A DNA stretch of 18,989 bases from Mariprofundaceae bacterium (lineage in GTDB: Bacteria > Pseudomonadota > Zetaproteobacteria > Mariprofundales > Mariprofundaceae): assembly GCA_027035825.1 (NCBI GenBank), contig JALVTX010000263.1, forward strand, positions 1 through 18,989, read 5' to 3'. The notes below the pieces were generated by a model. That model saw only the letters and a list, made by a program, of their open reading frames with translations. It did no database searches and was not told the origin of the DNA. Position numbers and translations under genes: made by a program. Positions 7,200 to 16,733 of this stretch are shown in pieces (position 1 is the stretch's first letter; the number at the start of each line of letters is the position of its first letter).

Positions 7200-7281
7200 A
7201 TGCTCTCTCCTTAGTGTCATGGTTTCGTGAACGACATCCTTGCCCTGTCACGACCGACGAATCTCCCGCCGGCAGGACTAT

Positions 7282-7308
7282 CTATCGCCCGTTCGATGGC
7301 TCACTTTA
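7282..7308 (-). promoter_or_regulatory. Sigma-28 (FliA) promoter of fliC
   Basis: On the minus strand TAAAGTGA (7308-7301), exactly 11 bases, then GGCGATAG (7289-7282), against the FliA consensus TAAAGTTT-N11-GCCGATAA (6 of 8 in each half). The predicted start is near 7275, leaving a leader of about 75 bases before the fliC ATG. Confidence 0.88.
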
Positions 7309-7356
7309 ATTTTCGATGACAATGCCGACGCCCGACCGCTGCCGAACCGCAAGCAG

Positions 7357-7372
7357 TGGCCTGCTTCTTGCT
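7357..7372 (+). promoter_or_regulatory. Sigma-54 (RpoN) -24/-12 promoter for the large modification gene
   Basis: TGGCCTGCTTCTTGCT fits the sigma-54 consensus TGGCACG-N4-TTGCW, with the invariant GG (7358-7359) and GC (7370-7371) exactly ten bases apart. The predicted start is near 7383, about 56 bases before the ATG at 7439. It lies back to back with the fliC sigma-28 promoter, 48 bases away. Sigma-54 control of flagellar genes is well known in many proteobacteria. No activator site was identified. Confidence 0.72.
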
Positions 7373-7395
7373 TTTCTTGACGACAACCAAACAGA

Positions 7396-7416
7396 GGCGA
7401 AACGAAATGTTTCGCC
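7396..7416 (+). promoter_or_regulatory. 5'-leader hairpin before the large modification gene
   Basis: GGCGAAAC (7396-7403), a five-base loop GAAAT, then GTTTCGCC (7409-7416): a perfect 8-pair stem in the predicted untranslated leader, about 11 bases before the GGGAG ribosome binding site (7428-7432). It could stabilise the message or affect initiation; it could also be a DNA-binding palindrome. Confidence 0.5.
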
Positions 7417-7438
7417 GGGCGACTTTCGGGAGAGCATT

Positions 7439-10400
7439 ATGGGGCAACATGTCGGCAAGACGATGAAGAAAGCGGTCAGGCTTTTTGAAACCGGCCGCCT
7501 TGATCAGGCTGAACATCAATGCCAGCGCATCCTTGCACGGCATCCCGGCCACGTCCCGGCATTAGGTCTGCTGGGGCGCATCCATCAGACCCAACGCCGT
7601 TTCAATGAGGCCGAAGCAGCCTATCTGAAGGTGCTGGAAGCGCTGCCGGATGACCATGAGACACGCATCCACCTCATTCACTGCTATCGGGACGGCGGCA
7701 ACATCGAGGGCATGCTGGAGCTGGCGGAATACTTCGAAAACGACGAGAAGCACCCGGAAAGCCGACTGATCGCCTTCCGCAGCTATCTCCATGCCTGCGA
7801 CTGGGAACGCGCCGGGCGACTCCAGGAAGACGTGCTCGCACAACTGGAAGCCAACGCCGTGCCCCTGCCCTACCTCGCTGGCTCCCTGTTGGATCTGAAC
7901 GCCCTACCGGGCCTGGAGCCGGAACGCATTTTCCGCATCCACAAGCTCTGGGGCGACCAGATCATGCAGGAAGCGCAACGCCGACAGCTACCGCTGCGAC
8001 CGCCCGTCGAACCGCGCGATCGGATCCGCATCGGCTACCTGTCGGCCGACTTCAACATGCACCCGGTGGGCAACCTGATCCATCCGGTGCTCGCGCACCA
8101 CGACCGGTCACGGTTCGAGGTGTTCTGTTACGCCCATCTGCGCAAGGACGATGAAATGACCGCGCGGATCCGCGATTGCGCCGACCATTTCGTGGACGTC
8201 ACTGCCATGGCGCATGATGAAATCGCCCTGCGCATCAATCGTGATGGCATCCACATTCTGGTCGAACTGGGCGGACACACCGACGCTTCCCAACTGCCGG
8301 TGCTGGCCTTTCGTCCCGCACCGGTGCAAATCTCCTATCTCGGCTATCCAAACACGACAGGTCTGGCCACCGTGGACTACCGGATCACGGACGTCCATGC
8401 CGACCCCGAGCATGTGCGCACCCCGTACGTGGAACAACTGCTGCGACTGCCGGAGAGCTTTCTCACCATGTTCGGCCTGCCAGACCTGCCGCGAACGGAG
8501 CATGCGCCAGCCGAAGCCAATGGTTTTGTCACCTTCGGCTCGTTCAACAACATTCGCAAGTTGAATCCCGAGGTCATCCGGGTCTGGAGCCGCATCCTGA
8601 CCGAGGCCCCGGACTCGCGCCTGGTCATCAAGTCGGCCGGATGCGAATCCTCCACGGTGCGCCAAAACATCACCCGGACATTCGAACGTCATGGCGTGGA
8701 TGCATCACGCATCGAGTTCGCCGCCTACGCCCACTCCTACGCGGAACACGCGGCCTGGTACAACCGCGTGGACATCATGCTCGATCCCTTCCCCTATCAT
8801 GGCACGCACACCACCTGCGAATCGCTGTGGATGGGCGTTCCCGTCGTGACGCTGGAAGGCGACACGCATGTTCAGCGCGTTTCCGCCGCCATCATGCGCA
8901 ATATCGGCTACGACGTGACCATCGCCGCCAGCGAGGACGAGTACGTCGAAAATGCCGTAAACTTGGCGTCCATTCCGGAGAACCTTCCCATCGTTCGCAA
9001 GTGCCTGCACACCCTGTTCCGGCATTCCATCATCTGCCATCCCGAGCGCGTGACGCGCCATCTCGAGGATGCCTATGCCAGAGCATGGGCGGAGAAAACG
9101 GGCAAGTCAGGCGAATCGAGAACCCAACCAGCGCCATCCGATACAGATGCCGATATCCAATGGATTTTCGTCGTGGGCATGCTGCGCTCCGGCTCCACTT
9201 GGGCATACAACGTCGCCCGCCTGCTGCTCGAACATGCCGGCCAAGGCACGGCCATCGGTTTTGTCGGCGAAGGCGATGCCGTGGAACAGGCCCTGCTGAA
9301 GCAAGAAGGCAAGGCGCCGCGCCTGATCAAGTTTCACCTTCCGCTACCGAAGACCGAGGCCTTGCTGGAATCCGGCGCCGCCCGGGCCATCCACACGCAG
9401 CGAGACCTTCGGGATGTCGCCGTCAGCCTGATGAACTTCGAGTCGCAGGATTTCGACACCGTGCTGCAACGCTTGCCGGAGATCATCCAGACGCATGCAC
9501 GATGGAAACGGCAGCCCAACCTCATCTCCATCGAATACGCGGACATCCGGCGGTCGCCAAAGGAAGTCGTCCGAACGCTCGCCGACTTCCTGGGCATTGC
9601 GGTGGATGATGACGCCATCGAGCGCATCGTCCATGCCTGCAGCCTTCAGTCCGTGCAGCGCCAACTGCAAGCCATGGACACAAGCAAGGCCGATAACGTC
9701 ACGGCCATCGATCAGGATCGGAAATTCCACAACCAGACCCTGTTGCATGGCAATCATATCACCTCCGGCGGCCAGACTGGAGCTTACCGGGATATGCTGA
9801 ACGAATCCCAAATCGAACGGCTGAATGCCGTCCTGCACGACTGGCTCATCGCCGAAGGCTATGAGGAGAATGCCCTCTTCGATTACGAAGCAAGCGATGG
9901 CATCATGACCGTTCCCATCGAGGACGGTGTCCGGATATGCGTGCCCGATGACGTTCGGTTAATGACGCCCTACGTGCTTCTGGAACAGGGCGACTGGTTC
10001 GAGGACGAAATCCGCTTCGTGCGCCGGCTCATTCGCCCTGGCATGCGCGTGCTGGACATCGGCGCCAATTATGGCTGCTACGCCATGAGCATCGCCAAGC
10101 GGCTTGATGGCAAGGGGAGTCTGTGGGCCTTCGAGCCAGCCAGCTCCACCGCCGGATTCCTGGAGCGCAGCATCCAGGCCAATCGCTTCGGCAACGTCTC
10201 TCTCGTTCGGGCCGCCCTGTCCAGCCAGGCCGGCACGGCCCGCTTGTCGCTCGATGCCAACAGCGAACTCAATGCCTTGTCTCATGGAACCAACCAGGGA
10301 CCGTCCGAGGAAGTGAAACTGACCCGGTTGGACGATTGCATCGAACAATACGGATGGAACGGCATGGATTTCGTCAAGATGGACGCCGAAGGCGAGGAGG

Positions 10401-11299
10401 TTCGCATCCTCGAAGGGGGGCGCGACTTCTTCACGCGCTTCTCGCCGCTCGTCATGTTCGAGCTCAAGCATGGCAACGAAGTCAATCACGGCCTGATCGA
10501 AGCCTTTCAGCGCCTTGGCTATCAGACTTGGGCGCTGGTTCCCGGCCTGCAAGTGCTTGCGCCCTTCAATCCTCACGAGCCTCACGATGAATACCTATTG
10601 AACCTCTTTGCCTGCAAGGAGAACACCGCCCGGCGGCTTGCGGCGGAAGACCTGCTGGCGCTGGGCACCCCGGAAACGGTCAAGCCGTTTGCCGATTGGC
10701 AGATATCGTTGTCCCGACTGCCTTATGGGAAGGCGCTCATGGAAATCTGGCAGGAATCGGTGCGCGAACAACCGCAGCCCGGTTGGAAAGCCTACGAACA
10801 ATCGCTGAACCACTACCTGTCAGCACTGGAAGCGGATTCGGCCGGGCAGGCCTTGGCACATCTCCAACTGGCCTTCTCCGGCATGGTGTCGCTGTTTGAC
10901 GTGCACATGAGCACGGCGCGCCTGATGACACTGGCGCGAATCGCCGCCAACCTGGGCTACCGCAGCGTGGCCGTGCATGCGCTGAACCAGGTCGCAGTGG
11001 GTTTCGAGCAAAATCCCGTGTTTCGCCCATTGGAGCCATTCCTGGCCGTGTCGTGCACGGCGGAGCAGATGGACATGGAGAACCGCATGGCCGACTGGGC
11101 GCTGGCACAGACGCTGGCGGAACGGGAGCGGTTGCGCGCATATTCTTCCTATTTCACCGGGGAGGAATCACTCCCGTCGCTGGAACTCCTGGAGCAGCTC
11201 GGCTTCATGGACAACCACATGCGTCGGCGGCTGAAAATGATTCGCATGCGCCATGGCTCACCCCCCGTGGGCCGGAGCGAGACGTTGGCACAGGCATAG
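7439..11299 (+). CDS. TPR / GT41 (SPINDLY-OGT-like) glycosyltransferase / sulfotransferase / FkbM methyltransferase fusion, putative flagellin modification enzyme
   Basis: A 1286-residue multidomain protein. Residues 5-110 hold two to three TPR-like helical pairs. Residues about 195-560 match the GT41 catalytic region: IGYLSADFNMHPVG (His208 aligns with the OGT NHPTS histidine), RPAPVQISYLGYP (near 292), FNNIRKLNP (Lys374, the UDP-site lysine of OGT) and HTTCESLWMGVPVVT (457-471). Residues 575-820 resemble a PAPS sulfotransferase: GMLRSGSTW (5'-phosphosulfate loop, Arg583-Trp588) and QRDLRDVAVS (3'-phosphate site, Arg655-Ser663). Residues about 845-1045 are an FkbM-type SAM methyltransferase: VLDIGANYG (871-879), FEP (898-900) and KMDAEGEE (Asp982). 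Residues 1046-1286 are helical and unassigned. ATG 7439 is chosen because GGGAG lies six bases upstream and the sigma-54 promoter lies between it and an earlier in-frame ATG (7316). The gene is divergent from fliC. Acceptor, sugar donor (UDP-GlcNAc or GDP-fucose type) and reaction order are unknown; flagellin as substrate is inferred from position. Confidence 0.9.
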   Translation: MGQHVGKTMKKAVRLFETGRLDQAEHQCQRILARHPGHVPALGLLGRIHQTQRRFNEAEAAYLKVLEALPDDHETRIHLIHCYRDGGNIEGMLELAEYFENDEKHPESRLIAFRSYLHACDWERAGRLQEDVLAQLEANAVPLPYLAGSLLDLNALPGLEPERIFRIHKLWGDQIMQEAQRRQLPLRPPVEPRDRIRIGYLSADFNMHPVGNLIHPVLAHHDRSRFEVFCYAHLRKDDEMTARIRDCADHFVDVTAMAHDEIALRINRDGIHILVELGGHTDASQLPVLAFRPAPVQISYLGYPNTTGLATVDYRITDVHADPEHVRTPYVEQLLRLPESFLTMFGLPDLPRTEHAPAEANGFVTFGSFNNIRKLNPEVIRVWSRILTEAPDSRLVIKSAGCESSTVRQNITRTFERHGVDASRIEFAAYAHSYAEHAAWYNRVDIMLDPFPYHGTHTTCESLWMGVPVVTLEGDTHVQRVSAAIMRNIGYDVTIAASEDEYVENAVNLASIPENLPIVRKCLHTLFRHSIICHPERVTRHLEDAYARAWAEKTGKSGESRTQPAPSDTDADIQWIFVVGMLRSGSTWAYNVARLLLEHAGQGTAIGFVGEGDAVEQALLKQEGKAPRLIKFHLPLPKTEALLESGAARAIHTQRDLRDVAVSLMNFESQDFDTVLQRLPEIIQTHARWKRQPNLISIEYADIRRSPKEVVRTLADFLGIAVDDDAIERIVHACSLQSVQRQLQAMDTSKADNVTAIDQDRKFHNQTLLHGNHITSGGQTGAYRDMLNESQIERLNAVLHDWLIAEGYEENALFDYEASDGIMTVPIEDGVRICVPDDVRLMTPYVLLEQGDWFEDEIRFVRRLIRPGMRVLDIGANYGCYAMSIAKRLDGKGSLWAFEPASSTAGFLERSIQANRFGNVSLVRAALSSQAGTARLSLDANSELNALSHGTNQGPSEEVKLTRLDDCIEQYGWNGMDFVKMDAEGEEVRILEGGRDFFTRFSPLVMFELKHGNEVNHGLIEAFQRLGYQTWALVPGLQVLAPFNPHEPHDEYLLNLFACKENTARRLAAEDLLALGTPETVKPFADWQISLSRLPYGKALMEIWQESVREQPQPGWKAYEQSLNHYLSALEADSAGQALAHLQLAFSGMVSLFDVHMSTARLMTLARIAANLGYRSVAVHALNQVAVGFEQNPVFRPLEPFLAVSCTAEQMDMENRMADWALAQTLAERERLRAYSSYFTGEESLPSLELLEQLGFMDNHMRRRLKMIRMRHGSPPVGRSETLAQA

Positions 11300-11307
11300 C
11301 AGCCGGT

Positions 11308-13305
11308 TCAATCCACCCGCTCCGCCTCCGGCCGCCAGAAGCGGATCATCGCCTCGGTGGGCCGCGCCTCGGGCAGCCTGTCGTGCCAGTCGCGGATGAG
11401 ATGCGCGTCGCGCGCCAGATCGAGCAGCCGAAAGCCGACATCCCCGCTCTGATTGACGCCGGTGGCATCGCCCGCACCGCGCAGCTTCATGTCCAGCTCG
11501 GCCAGCGCCAGCCCGTCGTGACAATCGGCCATGCGGGCCAGTCGCTCCAAGGCGGCCGCCGGCGCATCGCGCGACGGCAGCAGGATGCAATACCCTTGAG
11601 CTTCGCCGCGCCCCACCCGGCCGCGCAGCTGGTGAAGCTGCGCCAGCCCGTAACGCTCGGCCTGCTCGATGACGATGAGCCGCGCCTCGGGCACGTTGAC
11701 GCCCACCTCCACCACGGTGGTGGACACCAACAGCCGGCAGCGACCGTCGGCAAAGGCCGCAAGCGCCGCCTCCTTCTCCGCCGGCTTCATCCGCCCGTGC
11801 AGGCCCAGCACCCCGGCGTCCGGAAACCGCGCCGCCAGCGCCTGCGCGCGCTGGGTCACGCTCGCCCCGTCATCATCCTCGTCCACGCGCGGCACGATCC
11901 AGTAGATGCGCCCGCCGGCGTCCAGCATCCGCCGCATGCCTTCGGCCAGCCGCCCGCGCGAGGCAATGACGCGCGTCTCCACCGGCTTGCGGCCGGGCGG
12001 CATGCCGCGCATCACGGTCAGGTCCATGTCTCCATAGAGCGCCAGCGCCAGCGAGCGGGGAATCGGCGTGGCCGTCATCGCCAACAAATGCACGGCCGGC
12101 CCGCGCTCGGTGAGCGCCCAGCGCTGGCGCACGCCAAAGCGGTGCTGCTCGTCCACCACCGCCAGCCCCAGGTTGCGGTAGCGCACGTCCTCGGAAATCA
12201 GCGCATGCGTGCCGGCCACCATGCGAATCTCGCCCGCGGCCAGCCGCGCCAGCATCTCCCGCCGCGCCGCGAGCGTCAGCGCCCCGGTGAGCAGCGCCAC
12301 CTGCTCGCCCAGCGGCGCCAGCAAGGAGTTCAGCGTTTCGGCATGCTGCGCCGCCAGCACCGACGTGGGCGCCATCAGCGCCGCCTGCGCGCCGTTCTCG
12401 ACGGCGGCAAGCATGGCCAGCGCCGCCACCACCGTCTTGCCGGAGCCGACATCCCCCTGCACCAGCCGGTGCATGCGCTGGCCGCTGGCCAGATCGGCCG
12501 CGATGTCGCGCCAGGCCTGCCGCTGCGCCGGCGTCAGCGGCCAGGGCAGCGCCTCAAGCAAACGGGCCGCCATCTCACCCGCCGGCCATGCCGGCGCGGC
12601 GATCCTCGCCCTGGCCCGCATGCGGCGCATCAGGTGCAGGTAGGTGAACAGCTCCTCCAGCAGCAGCCGCTCGCACGCCCGCGCATGAATGGCGGCCTCC
12701 GGCCCCCGGGCCGCCGCATGCGCCTCGAACAATGCCTCGCGCAAGCTTGGGTGATCGGGCAGCGCGGCGTCGAAGGGGCTGGACGCTTCCGGCGGCGCCA
12801 GTTCCAGCCCGCGCCGAATGAAGCCCGCGATGCGCGCGCCGCTCACCCCCGCCACCGAGCCATAGACCGGCCGCCAGCCGCCCGCGAACTGCTCGGCCGG
12901 CATCCACTCCGGGTGCAGCATCTGACAGCGCCCGCGCCACCATTCCGGCTTGCCGCGCACGCTGATGCGCCGCCCCGGCGTCAGCCGGGCATCGCGCAGC
13001 AACCAGTCGGAATGGAAGAACCGCAGCTCCAGTTCCGCGCCGTCGCCATCGGCCAGGCGCACCACCACCTGCCGGCGGCGGCCCGCGCCCGCCGCATCCA
13101 CGCGCAGCACGCGACCCTCGGTGCGCGCGGGCTCGCCCTCGCGCAGTTCCCGGATGGGCGTCACCACCCGGTCGTCCACCCAGCGCGCGGGCAGGCGCAG
13201 CAACAAGTCGCCCAGGCGCCGCACGCCCGCCTTCGCCAGCTTCCCGGCTAGCGCCGGGCCGATGCCCGGAACCGCCGTCAAATCCCGCGCGAACGCCCGA
13301 TACAT
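11308..13305 (-). CDS. recG: ATP-dependent DNA helicase RecG
   Basis: A 665-residue superfamily 2 helicase that regresses stalled replication forks and processes Holliday junctions and R-loops. An N-terminal helical and wedge (OB-fold) region covers about residues 1-240. The helicase core has Walker A GDVGSGKT (Lys290), motif Ia APTSVLAAQHA, DEQH (385-388), TATPIPRSLALALYGD, and the C-terminal TTVVEVGVNVP, QLRGRVGRGEAQGYC region. The frame is open well upstream, but similarity begins at MYRAFARDLTAVPGIGPALA, so ATG 13305 is used; the ribosome binding site there is weak (GGGCGG). It is convergent with the large modification gene with 8 bases between stops and no obvious terminator. It is divergent from rpmB. 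RecG near the spoT-rpoZ operon is common in gammaproteobacteria. Confidence 0.96.
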   Translation of the reverse strand: MYRAFARDLTAVPGIGPALAGKLAKAGVRRLGDLLLRLPARWVDDRVVTPIRELREGEPARTEGRVLRVDAAGAGRRRQVVVRLADGDGAELELRFFHSDWLLRDARLTPGRRISVRGKPEWWRGRCQMLHPEWMPAEQFAGGWRPVYGSVAGVSGARIAGFIRRGLELAPPEASSPFDAALPDHPSLREALFEAHAAARGPEAAIHARACERLLLEELFTYLHLMRRMRARARIAAPAWPAGEMAARLLEALPWPLTPAQRQAWRDIAADLASGQRMHRLVQGDVGSGKTVVAALAMLAAVENGAQAALMAPTSVLAAQHAETLNSLLAPLGEQVALLTGALTLAARREMLARLAAGEIRMVAGTHALISEDVRYRNLGLAVVDEQHRFGVRQRWALTERGPAVHLLAMTATPIPRSLALALYGDMDLTVMRGMPPGRKPVETRVIASRGRLAEGMRRMLDAGGRIYWIVPRVDEDDDGASVTQRAQALAARFPDAGVLGLHGRMKPAEKEAALAAFADGRCRLLVSTTVVEVGVNVPEARLIVIEQAERYGLAQLHQLRGRVGRGEAQGYCILLPSRDAPAAALERLARMADCHDGLALAELDMKLRGAGDATGVNQSGDVGFRLLDLARDAHLIRDWHDRLPEARPTEAMIRFWRPEAERVD

Positions 13306-13347
13306 CCGCCCATGCTGGCGCGGCGCGCCCGCGCGAACAACCGGCGC

Positions 13348-13376
13348 TTGTGTTGCGGCGCGACTTCGCCTAAAGT
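13348..13376 (+). promoter_or_regulatory. Candidate sigma-70 promoter of rpmB
   Basis: TTGTGT (13348-13353), a 17-base spacer, TAAAGT (13371-13376). The predicted start is near 13383, about 60 bases before the rpmB ATG. Neither hexamer is perfect. An AT-rich stretch nearer the gene lacks a matching -35. Confidence 0.45.
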
Positions 13377-13444
13377 GCGCGCCCCTTCGGGCGTGCCCGG
13401 AACAAACAGACTTATTAATAATCAGACCAAGCTGGAGAACGACC

Positions 13445-13636
13445 ATGGCCAAGCGTTGCGAGATTTGCGGCAAGGGACCGATGAGCGGAAACAATGTGAG
13501 CCACGCGCACAACACGACGCGGCGGCGCTTTCTGCCGAACCTGCACCGGATTCGCGCCGTGGTGAACGGCCGCGTGGGCCATGTGCGCGTCTGCTCGCGC
13601 TGCCTGCGCTCCGGCAAGGTTCAGAAGGCGGCATGA
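13445..13636 (+). CDS. rpmB: 50S ribosomal protein bL28, four-cysteine (zinc-type) form
   Basis: A 63-residue large-subunit ribosomal protein. The core SGNNVSHAHNTTRRRFLPNL is the L28 signature. Cysteines 5 and 8 (CEIC) and 50 and 53 (CSRC) form two CxxC pairs, the pattern of the zinc-binding (C+) version. E. coli L28 lacks these cysteines. GGAG lies seven bases before the ATG and a strong intrinsic terminator follows, so it looks monocistronic. The usual proteobacterial partner rpmG (L33) is not next to it. The C+ form is usual in Firmicutes, Acidobacteria and deltaproteobacteria, so either this lineage kept it or the gene was acquired. Confidence 0.96.
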   Translation: MAKRCEICGKGPMSGNNVSHAHNTTRRRFLPNLHRIRAVVNGRVGHVRVCSRCLRSGKVQKAA

Positions 13637-13663
13637 GCCGCGTTTCCTCCCTCCTCTGAAACC

Positions 13664-13686
13664 AAGGCGCCTCGCGGCGCCTTTTT
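13664..13686 (+). terminator. Intrinsic terminator of rpmB
   Basis: AAGGCGCC (13664-13671), loop TCGC, GGCGCCTT (13676-13683), then further T residues: an 8-pair GC-rich stem ending in TTTTT (13682-13686), 27 bases after the rpmB stop. The region from there to 13733 shows nothing else. The palindrome could also limit leftward ridA transcripts, but the A-run on that side is short. Confidence 0.9.
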
Positions 13687-13733
13687 CATGCCCGCCTTTT
13701 ATGCCGAAACAGCGGGCTCGGGCCGCCAACAGC

Positions 13734-14126
13734 TCAGGCTGAGAGAACGCGCGCCACGACATCCATCTCGATGCGCGCGCCGAGCGGCAGCGCCGCCACG
13801 GCCACCGTCGCCCGCGCCGGCCGATGCTCGCCCAGCCACTCGGCGTAGAGCGCGTTCAGCTCGGGGAAATCGCCCATGTCCGTGAGGTAGATGGTCACCT
13901 TGATGATGTCCTCAAGCCCCGCGCCGGCCGCCTCCAGCACGGCCGCGAGGTTGGCCATCACCTGCCTTGCCTGCGAGGCAAGATCGTCTCCCGCCAGCTC
14001 GCCCCGCTCGGGCACGAGGCCGATCTGGCCCGAAAGCCAGACCATGCCGCCATGCGCCACCGCCTGGCTGTAGGGGCCCACCGCCTTCGGGGCCGCGTCA
14101 GAATGAATGGTTTCCAGCTTGCTCAT
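13734..14126 (-). CDS. ridA: RidA family reactive intermediate (enamine/imine) deaminase
   Basis: A 130-residue cytosolic protein of the RidA/YjgF/UK114 family, which hydrolyses 2-aminoacrylate and related enamines from PLP enzymes and so protects other PLP enzymes. GPYSQAV (17-23), LSGQIGLVP (31-39) and the C-terminal RATVAVAALPLGARIEMDVVA hold Arg105 and Glu120, at the E. coli RidA positions. Length equals the family norm. GGAGG lies four bases before the ATG and the spoT stop is 10 bases upstream, so it is the last gene of rpoZ-spoT-ridA. A RidA gene after spoT is common in gammaproteobacteria. Confidence 0.95.
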   Translation of the reverse strand: MSKLETIHSDAAPKAVGPYSQAVAHGGMVWLSGQIGLVPERGELAGDDLASQARQVMANLAAVLEAAGAGLEDIIKVTIYLTDMGDFPELNALYAEWLGEHRPARATVAVAALPLGARIEMDVVARVLSA

Positions 14127-14136
14127 CGTTCCTCCA

Positions 14137-16281
<2,145 letters not shown>

Positions 16282-16337
16282 GGCGCCAGACCGCGACGCC
16301 GGTTCAGCGCGCCGGGCCGGTCGCGGCCGGATTCACC

Positions 16338-16613
16338 TCAGGCGGCAGCGTCATGCTCCTCGGCGTTTCCGGCGGCCTCGGCCGCCCTCAGCCGCTCGCG
16401 CTCGCGCGCTTCGAGGTCGAACACCGCCTCCCAGGTGATGTGGCCCTCGCCCATCTCCTTCAGCGCCTGCACCACCGGCTTGTGGGTTTCGCCATCATCC
16501 ACCACCGAGGGCATGCCCTTGAGCAACTGGCGCGCGCGGCGCGCGGCCAAGAGCACCATCTCGAAACGGTTGGGGTAGTAGCGAATGCAATCTTCAACGG
16601 TGACTCGTGCCAT
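16338..16613 (-). CDS. rpoZ: DNA-directed RNA polymerase omega subunit
   Basis: A 91-residue protein starting MARVTVEDCIRYYPNRFEMVLLAARRARQL in outline, the omega signature, with the later conserved GETHKPVVQALKEMGEGHI segment. Omega helps beta-prime fold and forms part of the ppGpp site of RNA polymerase, which suits its pairing with spoT. The Ala/Glu-rich tail is variable in the family. AGGAGG is 11 bases before the ATG at 16613, a rather long spacing; an open frame extends upstream but lacks omega similarity. It heads the rpoZ-spoT-ridA operon. Confidence 0.96.
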   Translation of the reverse strand: MARVTVEDCIRYYPNRFEMVLLAARRARQLLKGMPSVVDDGETHKPVVQALKEMGEGHITWEAVFDLEARERERLRAAEAAGNAEEHDAAA

Positions 16614-16642
16614 GTGTTCCGTAACCTCCTGAGAATGCCCCA

Positions 16643-16651
16643 AGCATAGCA
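16643..16651 (-). promoter_or_regulatory. Candidate extended -10 promoter for rpoZ-spoT-ridA
   Basis: On the minus strand TGCTATGCT, an extended -10 (TGn-TATGCT), with only a weak -35 (TTCCGT-like, 18 bases further up). The predicted start is near 16636, giving a leader of about 22 bases that contains the AGGAGG. The rest of the gap to mutL shows no clear signal. Confidence 0.42.
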
Positions 16652-16733
16652 GCACGGGCGCATTCACGGAACCGCCGGCAGCGGCCCGCGACAATCATTG
16701 CGGCGCGGCGCGGCTTCGTGGTGGAATAGGGGC

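Noticed and set aside
7316..7438. Upstream in-frame ATG (7316) for the large fusion gene, adding 41 residues
   Set aside because: It lies upstream of the sigma-54 promoter match, has no good ribosome binding site and adds no recognisable sequence; ATG 7439 has GGGAG at six bases.
11053..13251. Open frame of 732 codons on the plus strand opposite recG
   Set aside because: Arg/His/Pro-rich low-information translation, fully antisense to RecG with all its helicase motifs.
13378..13395. Short hairpin near the rpmB transcription start
   Set aside because: Seven pairs with one GU in GC-rich DNA, partly upstream of the predicted start; not enough to call a ribosomal-protein leader.
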